Assembly: GCF_964340395.1 (NCBI RefSeq)
Contig: NC_135550.1
Location: 7,856,101-7,920,100 of the forward strand
From: Glandiceps talaboti
Lineage: Eukaryota; Hemichordata; Enteropneusta; Spengelidae
Length of the DNA: 64,000 nt
Reading direction: 5' to 3'
In this document: in pieces, positions 63,022 through 64,000 of the stretch
Position numbering within the stretch: the first letter of the stretch is position 1
Layout: every line of letters begins with the position of its first letter
Notes under the pieces: model-generated
Told to the model about the DNA's origin: nothing
Database searches by the model: none
Seen by the model: only the letters and a program-made list of their open reading frames with translations
Made by a program: the position numbers and the translations under genes

Positions 63022-63930
63022 TAAAACACTGCAGTCAGTATTGATCAAACGGGTGACTTCATGGTTAACATATATTCTATTTTCCCTTTTATTATGTTTT
63101 GAAATATAGTAGTTAAATGTATAAACTGTAAAATCCCACGTGTCTCCCAAAAATTCCCACTAGACAACAATCCATTAAAGCCAAACTAAACTAAACTTCA
63201 GCCTCATGTATGTGTAACTTCCGCATCGCAACCAAGTGGGCATTTTCTACTTCGGTTATAATATAAACTAGTAAAATCGTGAGTGAACTTTTCACTTCGT
63301 GGTGTAGCGTTTTAACACACGTATTTTACTAGAATACTGGTTCTTCGGTACATCACCTATCCATCGCTAAAAATGCATTACCGTCTCATGCGATGTTACC
63401 GGTAGTGAACGAAACGTGCGTACACACTACGATACTTCATCAGTAACCGTCACTGCACCGTGTGTGCCGTCGGTAAATACGAAAAAATGTATTATGATCT
63501 GGAAATTATATGAAATTTGTTCTCTATGAAACTGTGGTATTATAAATGACATTCTTGTATATCATAGTTGGATGATTACAAGATTCGTAAGGCTATCACG
63601 GACGACGTGCTTTAATATTATGCCGTATAATCACACTCTCACTGTATCAGCGACAGCGTCGTTGTTTACGCACTGAAATGCGAAGCGCATTTCGAATCAA
63701 CGTTCAAAAATTAAAGAAAATAAGTCTTTCGATTAAAAAAATAATATCGCAATCAGAGATACTTTTGTCTTATCAAATTTACGGCGTAATTTCATATAAT
63801 ATACGGTACATACCTTTGGTTTAAAAAGTGATATCAGCACTTCACAGTAATATGGAAACCAACACAGCGGTTTTTTATTGTGGCATTGTATACAATGAGT
63901 TTGAATGCATTCCGTAGTAAAACGAATATA

Positions 63931-63983
63931 GGCGGGAAAAATGCTGATTGGCCAATTAGGACTTCTAGTCATAGCTTATTGGT
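63931..63983 (-). promoter_or_regulatory. Probable LBR promoter elements
   Basis: GGCGGGAAAA at 63931-63940 is an E2F-type site. ATTGGCCAAT at 63947-63956 gives CCAAT boxes on both strands, and ATTGG at 63980-63984 gives another on the minus strand. This suggests a proliferation-linked promoter. Positions 63021-63930 hold no recognisable coding exon. Confidence 0.35.
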
Positions 63984-64000
63984 CGATTTTTCCAGTATGC

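Overview
This is a window of an animal nuclear genome. Genes are split by many GT-AG introns of about 0.2 to 7 kb, the DNA is AT-rich, there is a 200-base N gap, and microsatellites and foldback elements are dense. The protein families (ARID4, VSX with a CVC domain, LBR with Tudor and RS regions) are bilaterian. Single ARID4 and VSX genes, where vertebrates have two of each, point to an invertebrate. The frequent TACATGTA words remind me of marine deuterostome or lophotrochozoan genomes. I cannot name the species.

Layout. Positions 300-2394 (+): 3' end of a gene for a single-pass membrane protein with an Ig domain. Positions 5441-27195 (+): a complete ARID4 (RBBP1-like) chromatin gene. I reconstructed 19 coding exons whose summed length, 4101 nt, closes in frame (1366 aa). 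Positions 28564-28763: assembly gap. Positions 30667-31506 (+): the last two exons of a VSX/Chx10 homeobox gene. Its 5' exons are not visible, and a perfect 28-bp tandem duplication shifts the frame of the last exon. Positions 31507 to about 50000: a gene-poor interval of microsatellites, minisatellites, LINE and SINE remnants and foldbacks. Positions 53282-62011 (-): a complete lamin B receptor gene with 12 coding exons, 1704 nt, 567 aa, and a probable promoter near 63900.

The genes. ARID4 is a reader and scaffold subunit of the SIN3-HDAC corepressor. LBR is an inner nuclear membrane protein that tethers heterochromatin and is also a sterol C14 reductase. VSX is a retina and interneuron transcription factor. 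They do not form a pathway, but the linkage looks ancestral: from memory, human ARID4A and VSX2 both lie on 14q and ARID4B and LBR both on 1q42.

The main points for follow-up are the VSX frameshift duplication, a 1.5-kb 52/54-bp satellite bounded by inverted termini in ARID4 intron 3, several families of long foldback (MITE-like) elements in the introns, and a 21-bp strand-asymmetric array with an inverted arm at 40.3-41.5 kb. I found no CRISPR array, rRNA gene, intact tRNA gene or intact transposase. All exon boundaries come from reading splice consensus and phase by eye.
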